Shown here: one piece after another, positions 9,365 to 18,946 of the stretch
How the letters are laid out: the number at the start of each line of letters is the position of its first letter
Position numbering within the stretch: position 1 is the first letter of the stretch
Assembly: GCA_018334015.1 (NCBI GenBank)
Contig: JAGXTI010000034.1
Span: 1-64,000, forward strand
Direction: 5' to 3'
DNA length: 64,000 nucleotides
DNA from: Silanimonas sp.
GTDB lineage: Bacteria > Pseudomonadota > Gammaproteobacteria > Xanthomonadales > Xanthomonadaceae
Made by a program: the position numbers and the translations under genes
The notes under the pieces: generated by a model
Seen by the model: the letters and a program-made list of their open reading frames with translations, nothing else
Databases searched by the model: none
Told to the model about the DNA's origin: nothing

Positions 9365-10081
9365 ATGACCGCCTTGATGAATGCCCATGATGCCGTGCCC
9401 GCCACTGGCGACGGAACGCCCTTGTTGCGGGTCGAGGCTCTGGGCAAGCAGGTCGCCCTGCCGTCCGGACCGCTCACCATCCTCGACGGGGTGGATTTCA
9501 GCATCGCGGCCGGTGAAGCCTTCGCCATCGTCGGAGCCTCCGGTTCAGGCAAGAGCACCCTGCTTTCCTTGCTTGCCGGTCTCGATCAGGCCAGTCGCGG
9601 TCGGGTCTGGCTGGATGGCGTCGATCTGGGTTCGCTCGACGAGGACGGCCGCGCCGCCTTGCGCGCCGAAAAAGTCGGCTTCGTGTTCCAGAACTTCCAG
9701 CTGCTGCCGGCGCTCACCGCGCTCGAGAACGTGATGCTGCCGCTGGAGTTGCGCGGCGATCGCGATGCCCAGGGACCGGCCCGCCAGGTGCTCGAACAGG
9801 TGGGTCTGGGGGCACGGTTGGAGCACTACCCGCGTCAGCTCTCGGGGGGTGAGCAGCAGCGGGTGGCCATCGCCCGCGCCTTCGTCACCCGGCCTCGTCT
9901 GCTGTTCGCCGACGAACCCACCGGCAACCTCGACACCAGCACCGGCCAGCAGGTGGTCGAACTGCTGTTCCGGCTCAATGCCGAGGCCGGCACCACCCTC
10001 GTGCTGGTCACCCACGACGAGCGGCTGGCGGCGCGTTGTGCGCGGCAGCTGCGCTTGGCGGCCGGTCGGGTGCAGGCATGA
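9365..10081 (+). CDS. ABC transporter ATPase, YbbA/LolD-like
   Basis: A 238-aa MacB/LolD-class ATPase with Walker A GASGSGKST, Q-loop NFQLLP, signature LSGGEQQR, Walker [13 protein letters not shown] and H-loop THD. It pairs with the permease that overlaps its stop codon in an ATGA. Homologous YbbA-YbbP complexes are mechanotransmission-type ABC systems in the inner membrane thought to work with TesA on lipids or esters; the substrate is not established. ATG 9377 (four codons further in) is an alternative start. The divergent esterase starts 43 bases away, so both promoters share that gap. Confidence 0.94.
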   Translation: MTALMNAHDAVPATGDGTPLLRVEALGKQVALPSGPLTILDGVDFSIAAGEAFAIVGASGSGKSTLLSLLAGLDQASRGRVWLDGVDLGSLDEDGRAALRAEKVGFVFQNFQLLPALTALENVMLPLELRGDRDAQGPARQVLEQVGLGARLEHYPRQLSGGEQQRVAIARAFVTRPRLLFADEPTGNLDTSTGQQVVELLFRLNAEAGTTLVLVTHDERLAARCARQLRLAAGRVQA

Positions 10082-12591
10082 ACGCAGCGCCCCGGCGTTC
10101 CGGCGGCTGGCGCCTGATGTTGCGGCAGGCCGGACGCGATCTCGCCGCCGGCGAAGTGCGCCTGCTGATCGCCGCGTTGGCGTTGGCGGTGTTCGCGGTC
10201 ACCACGATCGGCTTCCTCACCGACCGTGCCGAACGGGCGCTGGCCCTGGAAGCCAACCGCCTGATCGGCGGTGATGCGGTGCTGCGTGCCGATGCGCCGA
10301 TCCCCGAGGCGCAGCAGGCCCTGGCCCGCGCCCCCGGCCTGCGGTCGGTGGCGACGGTCGAATTCAACAGCATGATCCGGGTCGATGAGCGCCTGCGCCT
10401 CGGCGATCTGCGTGCGATCGGCCCCGACTTTCCGCTGCGCGGCAGCTTCCGGCTGCGTGAGGCCGATGGCGAACGCGAGGCCACCGGCGGGCCGGCCTCG
10501 GGCACGGTGTGGATGACTCTGGCCGGTGCCAACACCCTGGGGGCGGGGTTGGGTGATGCCGTCATCCTCGGTGGTCGCCCTTTCCGTTTGACCGCCCTGA
10601 TCGTGCAGGAACCGGATGCGGTGCTCGATTATTTCAACGTCGCCCCGCGGGTGGTGATGCCGCTGGCCGATCTGGACGCCACCGGTCTGGTGCAGCCGGG
10701 CAGCCGCATCGTCCACCGCCTCGTGGTCGCCGGTGATCCGGATGCAGTCGAGCGCTTCAGTGCCGCTGTCCAGGCCTCACTGGCGCGCGGCCAGCGCTTG
10801 GAGACGGCCGCCGATGGCCGCCCCGAGATCCGGCGTGCGCTCGACCGGGCCAGCCGCTTTCTCGGCTTGGCCACCCTGGTGTCGCTGGTCCTCGCCGCCG
10901 TGGCCGTGGCCATGGCCGCGCGCCGCCACAGCGCCCGCCAACTCGATGCTTGTGCGGTGATGCGCTGCCTCGGTGCCAGCCAGGCCACCATCGTCCAGGT
11001 GCAGGTCGGCGCCTTGCTGCTGCTCGGGCTGATCGGCAGCACAATCGGCGTCCTGGCCGCCTGGGCGGCATCGTTCGCCATCGGCGGTCTGCTCGCCGAC
11101 GCCTTGGGCATCGCTGTGCCATCGGCAGGTCTGCTGCCGGCACTCGCCGGCTACGCCGTCGGCCTGACCGTGCTGGTGGCCTTTGCGGTGCCGCCGGTGC
11201 TGGCCCTGCGCACCGTGCCGGCACTGCGCGTGCTGCGCCGCGACCTCGAGATGCGCGAACCCGCCGCTTGGTTGCTGGGCGCCTTGGCTCTCGGTGGGCT
11301 CGGCGCCTTGCTGTGGTGGCAGGCCGGCGATGTCGAACTGGCCTCGGCCATGCTGGGCGGCATCGTGGTGACCTTCGCCGTGCTCGCCGCGCTCGGCCTG
11401 CTGCTGGTCCGTGGCATCGACCAGCTGCGTCCGCGTCTGCGCGGGCCCTGGCGTTACGGTCTGGCCAATGTCAGCCGCCGGCAGGCGACCACGGTGGCCC
11501 AGGTGGCGGCACTGGGGCTCGGGCTGATGGCCCTCCTGCTGCTCACCTTCGTCCGCACCGACCTGCTCTCGCGCTGGCGTGACGCTTTGCCGGTCGATGC
11601 GCCCAACCGCTTCATCATCAACGTGCAGCCGGCGCAGGTCGCGCCCTTGCGTGAATTCCTCGCCAGCCAGCAGATCGCCGAGCCGGAGTTGTTCCCGATG
11701 GTCCGCGGGCGGCTGGTGGCGGTGGATGGTCGTGCAGTCACCGGTGCCGACTACGCCGCCCGCGGGCAGCGGGCGCAGCGTCTGGCCGAGCGCGAGTTCA
11801 ACCTCAGCACCGCCGAGGTGTTGGCCGCCGACAACCGGGTGATCGCCGGGCGCTTCTGGTCGGCCGAAACACCGGCGACCGGGGTCGAGTTTTCGGTCGA
11901 AGAGGGCCTGGCCGAGACGCTCGACTGGTCGCTCGGCCAACGCGTGGCCTTCGACATCGCCGGCACCCGATTGGAGGGCACCATCACCTCGTTGCGCGAG
12001 GTCGAGTGGGAGAGCTTCCGGCCGAACTTCTTCGTGCTGGCCTCGCCGGGCACCCTGGAGGCGCTCAACGCCAGCCACATCACCGCCATCCATTTGCCGC
12101 CGGGGCGCGAGGACTTCACCCGCCTGTTGCTCGATCGCTTCGCCAACCTCTCGGTCATCGACACCGACGCCGTGCTGAACCAGGTGCGCAACACCGCCGA
12201 GCAGGTGGCCATCGTGGTCGAGGCGGTGTTCTACGTGGCCCTGCTGGCCGGCGTGCTGGTGCTGCTGGCGGCGGTTGGAGCGAGCCAGGACGAGCGCCTT
12301 CGCGAGGGCGCGGTGATGCGCGTGCTCGGTGCCAGCCGCCGGCAGTTGCGACTGGCCCAGGCCGGTGAGTTCGCCGCGCTGGGCCTGATCGCCGGGCTGG
12401 TGGCGGCGATCGCCGCCACGGTGCTGGCCGGGGTGATGGCGCAGCAGGTGCTCGACCTGCCCTGGCGTCCGGATCTGCGGCTGGCCGCGACCGGTGCGGC
12501 GGCCGGGATGCTGGTGTCGCTGCTGGCCGGCCTCTGGGCCACGCGCCGCATCCTCGATGCACCGCCCTCGGTGACCCTGCGCGAGCTCTAA
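10078..12591 (+). CDS. ABC transporter permease, YbbP-like (FtsX domains)
   Basis: An 837-aa permease with one N-terminal transmembrane helix, a periplasmic domain, a first FtsX block of three helices (about residues 260-380), two central helices, a second periplasmic domain (about 500-700) and a C-terminal FtsX block. This 10-helix layout with two FtsX modules is typical of YbbP rather than of LolC or MacB. The start ATG overlaps the ATPase TGA (ATGA), so the two are coupled. Likely substrate class is hydrophobic or lipid-like, by family only. Confidence 0.93.
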   Translation: MNAAPRRSGGWRLMLRQAGRDLAAGEVRLLIAALALAVFAVTTIGFLTDRAERALALEANRLIGGDAVLRADAPIPEAQQALARAPGLRSVATVEFNSMIRVDERLRLGDLRAIGPDFPLRGSFRLREADGEREATGGPASGTVWMTLAGANTLGAGLGDAVILGGRPFRLTALIVQEPDAVLDYFNVAPRVVMPLADLDATGLVQPGSRIVHRLVVAGDPDAVERFSAAVQASLARGQRLETAADGRPEIRRALDRASRFLGLATLVSLVLAAVAVAMAARRHSARQLDACAVMRCLGASQATIVQVQVGALLLLGLIGSTIGVLAAWAASFAIGGLLADALGIAVPSAGLLPALAGYAVGLTVLVAFAVPPVLALRTVPALRVLRRDLEMREPAAWLLGALALGGLGALLWWQAGDVELASAMLGGIVVTFAVLAALGLLLVRGIDQLRPRLRGPWRYGLANVSRRQATTVAQVAALGLGLMALLLLTFVRTDLLSRWRDALPVDAPNRFIINVQPAQVAPLREFLASQQIAEPELFPMVRGRLVAVDGRAVTGADYAARGQRAQRLAEREFNLSTAEVLAADNRVIAGRFWSAETPATGVEFSVEEGLAETLDWSLGQRVAFDIAGTRLEGTITSLREVEWESFRPNFFVLASPGTLEALNASHITAIHLPPGREDFTRLLLDRFANLSVIDTDAVLNQVRNTAEQVAIVVEAVFYVALLAGVLVLLAAVGASQDERLREGAVMRVLGASRRQLRLAQAGEFAALGLIAGLVAAIAATVLAGVMAQQVLDLPWRPDLRLAATGAAAGMLVSLLAGLWATRRILDAPPSVTLREL

Positions 12592-12597
12592 GCCGCC

Positions 12598-13116
12598 TCA
12601 GCCGATCAGCAGGGCGGCCGCGAAGATGCCGAGCATGGCGAAAGCCAGGGCCAGCTTCAGGGCGACCCCGACCAGCAGGCCGGCCCAGGTGCCGAATCCG
12701 ATCCGCGCCATCTCGCCCAGACCCTGCTGCTCGAGGTGGCGGCGATGCAGGTATTCGCCGGCAACGGCACCGACAAAGGGGCCGATGACCAAGCCGATCA
12801 GGCCGAAGAACAGTCCGGCCAGGGTGCCGAGGGCAGCCCCGGCCACGGCCTTGCCGGAAGCGCCGACACGCTTGGCCCCGAGCGCGGTGGCGGCGATGTC
12901 GATGGCGAGGGAGGTCAGCGTCATCAGGCCGAGCACGGCCAGGGTCCAGCCGCTGACGATCTGGAAGTCGCCGACCCAGGCGGCCAGCAGCAGGCCGGCA
13001 AACACCAGCGGGATGCCCGGCAGCGCCGGCAGCACGGTGCCGGCCAGGCCGACCAGCACCAGCACGGCGGCCAGCAGGTAGAGCCAGAGGGTGGGGTCGA
13101 GCAGGGCAGGGTCCAT
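12598..13116 (-). CDS. DUF456 family membrane protein
   Basis: A roughly 172-aa polytopic protein with five or six hydrophobic segments rich in Gly and Ala, ending in ALLIG. The GTVLPALPGIPLVFAGLLLAAW stretch and the GLIGLVIGPFVGAVAGEYL glycine-rich segment match the DUF456 family, whose function is unknown. ATG 13116 was preferred over the ATG 13 codons upstream because the fold begins there. It converges with the YbbP-like gene with 6 bases between stops. Confidence 0.88.
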   Translation of the reverse strand: MDPALLDPTLWLYLLAAVLVLVGLAGTVLPALPGIPLVFAGLLLAAWVGDFQIVSGWTLAVLGLMTLTSLAIDIAATALGAKRVGASGKAVAGAALGTLAGLFFGLIGLVIGPFVGAVAGEYLHRRHLEQQGLGEMARIGFGTWAGLLVGVALKLALAFAMLGIFAAALLIG

Positions 13117-13217
13117 CGGCAGGGTCCGGTCGGGGTTCAGTGATCGCGCGCCCACGGCACATTGAGGCTGCCGGGCGCGGAGTGGTCATCCAGGGCCGAG
13201 AGTAACGCGTCGGCGGA

Positions 13218-15497
13218 TCAGAAGCGGTAGCGGATCTTGGCCAGCACCTGGTCGGCATCGCGCAGGCCGATCGCCTCGTCGAGCAGGTCGAGGGTGGACT
13301 CGCCCTCGCGCTCCTCGCGCAGGAAGCCGCCCCTCGACCAGACCAGGAACAGGTCGGACTGCGGCGCGAACTCCCAGCGGTAGCGCACCTGCACGCCGAA
13401 GGTGTTGATGTCGAAATCTGGCTCGGCACCGTCCACTGCTTGCAGCCGGGCATCGCCGCCGAGTTGGTAGCGCTGACCGTCGCGGGCACGGATGGCCAGC
13501 CATTCGGCCTTGACCCGCACCTCGTGGCGGGGCGCCGGGAACCAGTTCAGGCCGAGGTTAAAGGCATCGAGCCGGCGACTGTGGCGGGCGAAGCGCTGGC
13601 CTTCGCGCCAGATCAGCCAGTCCGGGCTCCACATGGGTTCGATCTCGAAGCTCAGATTCACCTGCTCGGTCGGGAACCAGTAGATCTGCAAGTCGGTTTC
13701 GATCGCCGGGGCCCGTGAGAGGCCCTCGGGCCGCGCCACCACGTGAAAATCCCAGCCGAGTTCGCCACGTCGGGTCGGCGTCCAGGCGATGAAACCCTCG
13801 GCCCGCGAACTGCGCCACAGAAGGCCATTGCCCCGCGAGATCAGATCGTCGTAGCCGGCCGAGCGCGGCCGAAAACCGAAGCCCAGCACATCGCCGTTGC
13901 GGAAAGTGCTGGCCTGCTCCAGCACCAGCCAGGTCGGCAGTTGCACGCCGCGATCGCTCTGGCGAACCTGCAGCTCGGCATGCCAGCGGGTCGAGGTCAG
14001 CGGCGAGTCCGCGTTGGTGCTTGGCCGAACGAATTCGCTGAGCAGTTCCAGTTCGTTGAGGCTGCCGCGCCGTAGGAAACCCAGGTCATTGAAATCGAGG
14101 TCGCGACCAAAGTGGGTGGCCTCGAGCTCGTGCCGCCAGCGCTCGCTGGCGTTCCAGTTGACCCGCGCCCAGCCACCCTGCCCACTGCGCTCGCGACCCC
14201 GTTCTTCGATCCACGAGCCGATCCATTGCGCGTTGACCAGCACATCGGCGCGTGGTTGCCAGCGCACATCGGCGGCCTGCACATCAGCCACACGATCGAG
14301 GAAGGGGCGATCGACCCGGGTGCCGAGCCAGCCGATGCCGAGACCGGGTCGGGCGTCCATGAGCAGGCGGCCGACACGGAAGCTGCGACCGTCGTCCTCG
14401 GCCTCGTCGGCGGCGAGCACGCCGTAGCCCAAGGTTCCCCAACTGCCGTTGGCCTTGAGCGCCAAGTCGATGTCAGCGATGCCAGCCCCGCTGTCGCGCG
14501 GGCCACCGATGCGGCGGGTGTAGACCAGCAGGCCACTGTCCGGGGTGCGCAGGTCGAAGAAGGCCTGGTTTTCGGTGAAGAAAGGCCGCCTGTCACTGAA
14601 GAACACTTCGATCGCCTCGAAGTTCACCACCAGGTCGTCGGATTCGACCTGGCCGAAATCGGGGTTCAGCGCAGCCGAGAGTTGCAGGCTGGCCGAAGGC
14701 TTCCAGAACAGGTCAACGCCGGTTTTCCAGTCGTTCGTGCCGTCGATACGGTTGTTGCTGATCGTGGCGTAGGGCCAGATGTGCAGCAGCGAGGCCGGGT
14801 ACTGGCGGATGCGCAGCGGAGCGAAGTCGGAGACGAAGCGGCCACGCCGGGAGGACGCCGCCGGCCAGCCTTGGCGTTCGCCACGCGCCGCCACGAATCG
14901 GTCGAAGTGCAGGCCGATGGTGCGCTCCGGCGCATCGGTGTCGCGCATCGCCGCGGTGGTCCAGGGGATCAGGATCTCGGCACTCCAGCCGTCCGCCGTG
15001 GTGGCCACGGCATGCCGCCAGTCGGGGTCGAAATCCGGGTTGAACTGGACTTCGTTGGTGACCACAAAATCCTGGATCGAGCCGGAGGCGAGCAGGGTGA
15101 AGTTGTAGGCCACCCGGCCGTCGCCATCGAAATCGATGAAGACGTTGACGCGATCGGCGTTGACGTGCTCGTCGCGGCGGACCTGTGGCGCCAGCAGGGG
15201 CACGTCCGGTGGCTGCGCCAAGTCGAAGCCGATGGCGATGCCTTGCGGCGTCGGTAGCAGGCGGGCGACGGTGCGCAAGCCGGGCTCGGGGCGGGCCAGG
15301 GTCCAAGGCTCGACGACGACGAAATCCTCGAAAACCTGGGCCCCGGCCCAAGCGGCTTCGTCGAGGCGACCGTCGATCGTCAGCACCGGATCATCGGATG
15401 CGGCAGCGTGACTGGTCGCGCCGCAGGCAACGGCGAGAGCGAGGGCCAAGGGGAGGCGACGAAGGGGCATCGGGAGCGTGGGTCGTGGGTGGGTCAT
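13218..15497 (-). CDS. DUF5916 outer membrane protein with N-terminal CBM9-like domain
   Basis: The 759-aa product has a signal peptide (PMPLRRLPLALALAVACG...AHA-type), then a CBM9-like carbohydrate-binding fold (about residues 35-220: LTIDGRLDEAAWAGA, FIDFDGDGRVAYNF, AEILIPWTT), then a long C-terminal region of alternating beta-strands ending in aromatic YRF, as expected for a DUF5916 outer-membrane barrel. Proteins of this kind are often linked to peptidase or polysaccharide use, but no substrate is evident here. Start choice is uncertain: ATG 15497 has GGAG too close, ATG 15470 begins right at the signal peptide. It is divergent from the hydrolase gene at 15557. Confidence 0.85.
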   Translation of the reverse strand: MTHPRPTLPMPLRRLPLALALAVACGATSHAAASDDPVLTIDGRLDEAAWAGAQVFEDFVVVEPWTLARPEPGLRTVARLLPTPQGIAIGFDLAQPPDVPLLAPQVRRDEHVNADRVNVFIDFDGDGRVAYNFTLLASGSIQDFVVTNEVQFNPDFDPDWRHAVATTADGWSAEILIPWTTAAMRDTDAPERTIGLHFDRFVAARGERQGWPAASSRRGRFVSDFAPLRIRQYPASLLHIWPYATISNNRIDGTNDWKTGVDLFWKPSASLQLSAALNPDFGQVESDDLVVNFEAIEVFFSDRRPFFTENQAFFDLRTPDSGLLVYTRRIGGPRDSGAGIADIDLALKANGSWGTLGYGVLAADEAEDDGRSFRVGRLLMDARPGLGIGWLGTRVDRPFLDRVADVQAADVRWQPRADVLVNAQWIGSWIEERGRERSGQGGWARVNWNASERWRHELEATHFGRDLDFNDLGFLRRGSLNELELLSEFVRPSTNADSPLTSTRWHAELQVRQSDRGVQLPTWLVLEQASTFRNGDVLGFGFRPRSAGYDDLISRGNGLLWRSSRAEGFIAWTPTRRGELGWDFHVVARPEGLSRAPAIETDLQIYWFPTEQVNLSFEIEPMWSPDWLIWREGQRFARHSRRLDAFNLGLNWFPAPRHEVRVKAEWLAIRARDGQRYQLGGDARLQAVDGAEPDFDINTFGVQVRYRWEFAPQSDLFLVWSRGGFLREEREGESTLDLLDEAIGLRDADQVLAKIRYRF

Positions 15498-15556
15498 CAC
15501 TCCAGCATGACCTTCGACGCGTGACGCCTGCATGTGCCGTCCGCCATGCTTGCGGC

Positions 15557-16372
15557 ATGACCGAAACCCGATTGACCCCTTCTTCTCCCGCTGTCCTGCT
15601 TTGGCTGCCCGCACTCGGGGTGCCGGCCCGCAAGTACGAGCGCCTCAGCACCGCTCTTGAAGCCCGTGGCATCGCCTGCCGGGTCCACGAATGGCGCGGC
15701 ACCGGCACGCATCCACTGCGTGCTGGCCGCGAGACCGACTGGGGTTACTGCGAGCTGCTGGAAGAAGATATCGCCGGAGCGCTCACTGCCCTGCGTGTTG
15801 AGCACCCGGGCCGTGCCGTGCTGGCCGGAGGGCACAGCATCGGCGGTCAGTTCGCGGTGTTGGCGGCCGCTCTGCACGGCGGCATCGATGGTCTGGTCGC
15901 GGTGGGCAGTGGCGTGCCGGACTGGCGATTGTTCCCGGCGCCTCTGCGCTGGCTGGTGTGCGGTTTCGGCCATGCGTTGCCGCCACTCACCCGCTGGATC
16001 GGCCATTACCCCGGCGAGCGCCTGCGTTTTGCCGGTCGCGAGGCCGGGCAGTTGATGCGCGACTGGGCTTCGACGGTGCGGCACGGCCATTACGACCGGC
16101 TGGCCGGTCTGCCCACCGATTTCAGCGCCCGCCTGCGCCAGGTCGAAGCCCCGATGCTCGGCATCCATCTGGCCGCCGACTGGCTGGTGCCGGCGGCCGC
16201 CTTCGATGCCCTCGCCGCGGCCACCGCCACCCGCTCGCTGCGCAAAGCGCGGCTGGATGAAGCACAACTGGGTGTACCCGCCGACCACTTCGCCTGGATG
16301 CGATCACCGCAGGCAATCGCCGACACCTTGGCGCAGTGGTGGCGTGCCGAGGCGCGCCCGGTCAGCCTTTGA
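15557..16372 (+). CDS. Alpha/beta hydrolase
   Basis: A 271-aa alpha/beta-hydrolase fold protein. The nucleophile elbow is GGHSIGGQ (about residues 93-100), an acid is offered by HLAADWLVP (DWL segment) and the C-terminal His lies in PADHFAWMRSP. No signal peptide is seen, so it is probably cytoplasmic. The family ('alpha/beta fold hydrolase, serine aminopeptidase-like') covers esterases and lipases and the substrate cannot be called. Its last 11 bases overlap, on the opposite strand, the end of the cytochrome gene. Confidence 0.87.
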   Translation: MTETRLTPSSPAVLLWLPALGVPARKYERLSTALEARGIACRVHEWRGTGTHPLRAGRETDWGYCELLEEDIAGALTALRVEHPGRAVLAGGHSIGGQFAVLAAALHGGIDGLVAVGSGVPDWRLFPAPLRWLVCGFGHALPPLTRWIGHYPGERLRFAGREAGQLMRDWASTVRHGHYDRLAGLPTDFSARLRQVEAPMLGIHLAADWLVPAAAFDALAAATATRSLRKARLDEAQLGVPADHFAWMRSPQAIADTLAQWWRAEARPVSL

Positions 16373-16760
16373 ACTGGGCGTGGCAGGCCTGGCAGCTGGC
16401 ACTCACCGCATCCATCGATCGCTCTGCACTGGCGCAGTCGGTGGGTGGTGCGGCCAGCATCCGCTCGACTGCCAGCCGGTAATCGGCGGCGTAGCGGCTG
16501 AAAGCGGCGTCATCGGCGGTCGGCAGAAAGGCCGGCTCGAGGCTGTTGCCGAGTGCTACCAAGGTGGCCAGCGGTGCCTCGAAATCCTCGCCCGCGCAGG
16601 CCTTGGCCTCGATCTGGCGGTCGATGTGGCCCATCTGTGCGGCCATCACCGCCATCACCCCGACCGGGTAGGCGGTTGCTTTGCGCAGGGTGTTCATGGC
16701 GATGACGGTGAGCAGCACACCGGCCACCAGCCCGATCAGCAGGGTGATGAGGGATCGCAT
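16362..16760 (-). CDS. Small membrane-anchored c-type cytochrome, cytochrome c'-like
   Basis: A 132-aa protein with an N-terminal hydrophobic helix (LITLLIGLVAGVLLTVIAM) that anchors or exports it, a helical domain, and one haem-binding CQACH at residues 123-127, five residues from the C-terminus. A C-terminal CXXCH after a four-helix region is the pattern of class II cytochromes c (cytochrome c'), which act in electron transfer or NO binding in the periplasm. It is shorter than typical members. It is followed by a glycine-zipper lipoprotein gene upstream on the same strand (17-base gap), which may share a transcript. Confidence 0.8.
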   Translation of the reverse strand: MRSLITLLIGLVAGVLLTVIAMNTLRKATAYPVGVMAVMAAQMGHIDRQIEAKACAGEDFEAPLATLVALGNSLEPAFLPTADDAAFSRYAADYRLAVERMLAAPPTDCASAERSMDAVSASCQACHAQFKG

Positions 16761-16776
16761 CGGCGGGGCCTCGCAC

Positions 16777-17259
16777 TCAGCGCAAGGGGATCAGGTTGCG
16801 GCCGTCCCAGCGCACAGGCCGACCCGGGGCCAGCCCGTCCGGCAGTGGACCGAGGTTGATCGTCAGGCGGCGACCGTCGTCCATGCGCACCACGACATCG
16901 AAGCTTTCAGCGTGGGCACGCTGCTCGATGGCATGACCGGCGGCGGCACCGGCGACCGCACCGACCACGGTGGCGGTGTTCTGCCGTCCTTCGCTGCTGT
17001 TGTCGGCCAGGGCGCGACCGGCGATGGCGCCGACCACACCGCCCAGCACGGCACCGCCACCGGTCGCCGCGCGGGCGTCCTGCACGCGGGTGATCGATTC
17101 GACCCGACCGCAGTCGCGGCAGACGCCGGCCGGCGCGGCGGGCCGTGTTTCATGGGCGACTGTGCTGCGGGTCATCGGGGCGCTGGCGCAGGCGCTGAGC
17201 AGGGCGGCACCCAGTACGGCAGCGAGCGGACGGACGAAAGGAATAGGGCGGTTCGACAT
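16777..17259 (-). CDS. Glycine-zipper 2TM lipoprotein (SlyB/Pcp-like)
   Basis: The 160-aa product has a lipoprotein signal with lipobox LLSAC (Cys24), then a glycine-zipper two-helix segment (GGGAVLGGVVGAIAGRALADN ... ATVVGAVAGAAAGHAIEQ, about residues 63-110) and a C-terminal beta domain with VRMDDGRRLTINL. SlyB-type proteins sit in the outer membrane and stabilise it. A CRDCGR pair of cysteines at about 45-49 is unusual. GGAGA lies 7 bases before ATG 17259, which decides the start over the longer frame. Confidence 0.9.
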   Translation of the reverse strand: MSNRPIPFVRPLAAVLGAALLSACASAPMTRSTVAHETRPAAPAGVCRDCGRVESITRVQDARAATGGGAVLGGVVGAIAGRALADNSSEGRQNTATVVGAVAGAAAGHAIEQRAHAESFDVVVRMDDGRRLTINLGPLPDGLAPGRPVRWDGRNLIPLR

Positions 17260-17336
17260 GGCGGCTCTCCGGGATGGGGCTGGCAGACGGTACCGCGCCG
17301 GCGGGGAAAGCGCACGCCGGCTACACTGCGCGCCCC

Positions 17337-18137
17337 ATGACGGCCCCTGCACCCGCCACCGACCCGCGATTCGCCGGCATCGAGCGCCTCTACGGCGTCG
17401 GCAGCGTCGCCCGCCTCGCGGCCCGGCACGTGGCCGTGGTGGGCTTGGGCGGGGTCGGCTCCTGGGCGGCCGAGGCGCTGGCGCGCAGCGGCATCGGTCG
17501 GCTCACCCTGATCGATGCCGACGACCTGTGCGTCTCCAACACCAACCGTCAGTTGCATGCGCTGGAAGGCGAGTACGGCCGCAACAAGGCCCTGGTGCTG
17601 GCCGAGCGCCTGCGCCGCATCAACCCCGCGCTCGAGGTGCGGGCCGTGGCCGAGTTCGTGACGCCGGCGAACCTTGCCGAGCGGCTCGACCCCGGCTTCG
17701 ATCTGGTGCTCGACGCCTTCGACAGCTTCCGCGCCAAGGTCGAGACCATCGCTTTCTGCCGCCGCCGCAAGCAGCCGATCGTCGTCGTCGGTTCGGCCGG
17801 CGGTCGCATCGATCCCACGCTGGTGCGCGTGCGCGACCTCTCGCGCACCGAGCACGATGCGCTGCTGGCCCTGGTACGCAAGAAGCTGCGTGGCGAGTTC
17901 AACTTCCCCAAGAGCAAGGACCGCTACTTCGGCGTACCGGCCATCTATTCGCTGGAGAATGTGCGCTACCCGCAGGCCGACGGCACGGTCTGCGGCCTGC
18001 GCCCGGCGCTCGACGCCGACGCGGCGCTGAAGCTCGACTGCGGCATGGGACTGGGTGCCGCCACCCACCTCACCGGCACCTTCGCATTCGTGGCGGTCGG
18101 CAAGGTGCTGGAGATCCTGCTCAAAACGTCCCGCTGA
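17337..18137 (+). CDS. tcdA: tRNA threonylcarbamoyladenosine dehydratase
   Basis: TcdA (CsdL) uses ATP to cyclise t6A37 in tRNA to ct6A. The 266-aa product has the E1-like adenylation fold: VAVVGLGGVGSWAAEALARSG (ATP loop), DADDLCVSNTNRQ and DAFDSFRAKV, and it ends with the family's GTFAFVAVGKVLEILL helix. Length matches. ATG 17337 removes a 21-residue Gly/Ala leader that does not belong to the fold. A TACACT hexamer about 15 bases upstream could be a -10. The gene is divergent from the glycine-zipper lipoprotein. Confidence 0.95.
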   Translation: MTAPAPATDPRFAGIERLYGVGSVARLAARHVAVVGLGGVGSWAAEALARSGIGRLTLIDADDLCVSNTNRQLHALEGEYGRNKALVLAERLRRINPALEVRAVAEFVTPANLAERLDPGFDLVLDAFDSFRAKVETIAFCRRRKQPIVVVGSAGGRIDPTLVRVRDLSRTEHDALLALVRKKLRGEFNFPKSKDRYFGVPAIYSLENVRYPQADGTVCGLRPALDADAALKLDCGMGLGAATHLTGTFAFVAVGKVLEILLKTSR

Positions 18138-18184
18138 AGCTGGCTGCGCGGCATGGCCGCAAGGCCACGGACCCGAACGGCGGC

Positions 18185-18946
18185 TCAGGCCCCGAACAGG
18201 GCCTCGGCATTGCGCCGGGTGGCCTCGGCCAGCGTGGCTTCGTCCTGCCCGCGCAGGCGCGCCACTTCGCGCAACACCTCGACCAGAAAGGCCGGCTCGT
18301 TGCGCTGGCCGCGACGGGCGGCGTCGGGCTGGTCGGGGCTGTCGGTTTCAAGCAGCAGGTGCTCGATGGGCATGGCCGCCACGGTGCGGCGCAGACGCTG
18401 CGCACGCTCGAAGGTGATCGGCCCGCCGATGCCGAGCGAAAAGCCGAGCCGGTAGAGTTGCGCGGCCTGCGCCTCGCTGCCCGACCAGCTGTGCACCACG
18501 CCGCGCAACCCGCCGATGCGGCGCAGGGCGGCGATGACCTCATCGACCGCACGGCGGGCGTGCAGCACCACCGGCAGGTCGAAGTCGCGGGCGATGCGCA
18601 GTTGGGCCTCGAAGTAGAAGCGCTGTGCCTCGACGTCGAGGCCCGCGACAAAGAAATCCAGCCCGCATTCACCGACCGCCGCCGGACGCTCGCGTTCGAT
18701 CCAGTCGGGCAGGGCATCGAGATGTTCGGGCCGATGCTGGTCGAGAAACATCGGATGCAGGCCGTAGGCGGCCTTCAGCCCGGACCGCAGCACGCAGCAG
18801 GCACGTGTGGCCGGCCAGCTGGCGAAGTCGACCGCCGGCACCAGTTGCTGCACGACGCCGGCGGCCTCGGCGCGAGCGAGCACCGCTTCGCGGTCGGCGT
18901 CGAACTCGGGTGCGTCGAGGTGGCTGTGGCTGTCGTAGAGCCGCAC
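18185..18946 (-). CDS. TatD family metal-dependent hydrolase/DNase
   Basis: The 253-aa TIM-barrel protein carries TatD motifs: DSHSHLDAPEF at the N-terminus (metal His pair), the metal-ligand Glu in AVGECGLDFF, VVLHARRAVDEV, GVVHSWSGS, and LLLETDSPDQP near the end. TatD enzymes are cytoplasmic 3'-5' exonucleases/deoxyribonucleases. The start codon is GTG, directly adjacent to the TGA of the upstream membrane-protein gene, indicating translational coupling. Confidence 0.93.
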   Translation of the reverse strand: MRLYDSHSHLDAPEFDADREAVLARAEAAGVVQQLVPAVDFASWPATRACCVLRSGLKAAYGLHPMFLDQHRPEHLDALPDWIERERPAAVGECGLDFFVAGLDVEAQRFYFEAQLRIARDFDLPVVLHARRAVDEVIAALRRIGGLRGVVHSWSGSEAQAAQLYRLGFSLGIGGPITFERAQRLRRTVAAMPIEHLLLETDSPDQPDAARRGQRNEPAFLVEVLREVARLRGQDEATLAEATRRNAEALFGA

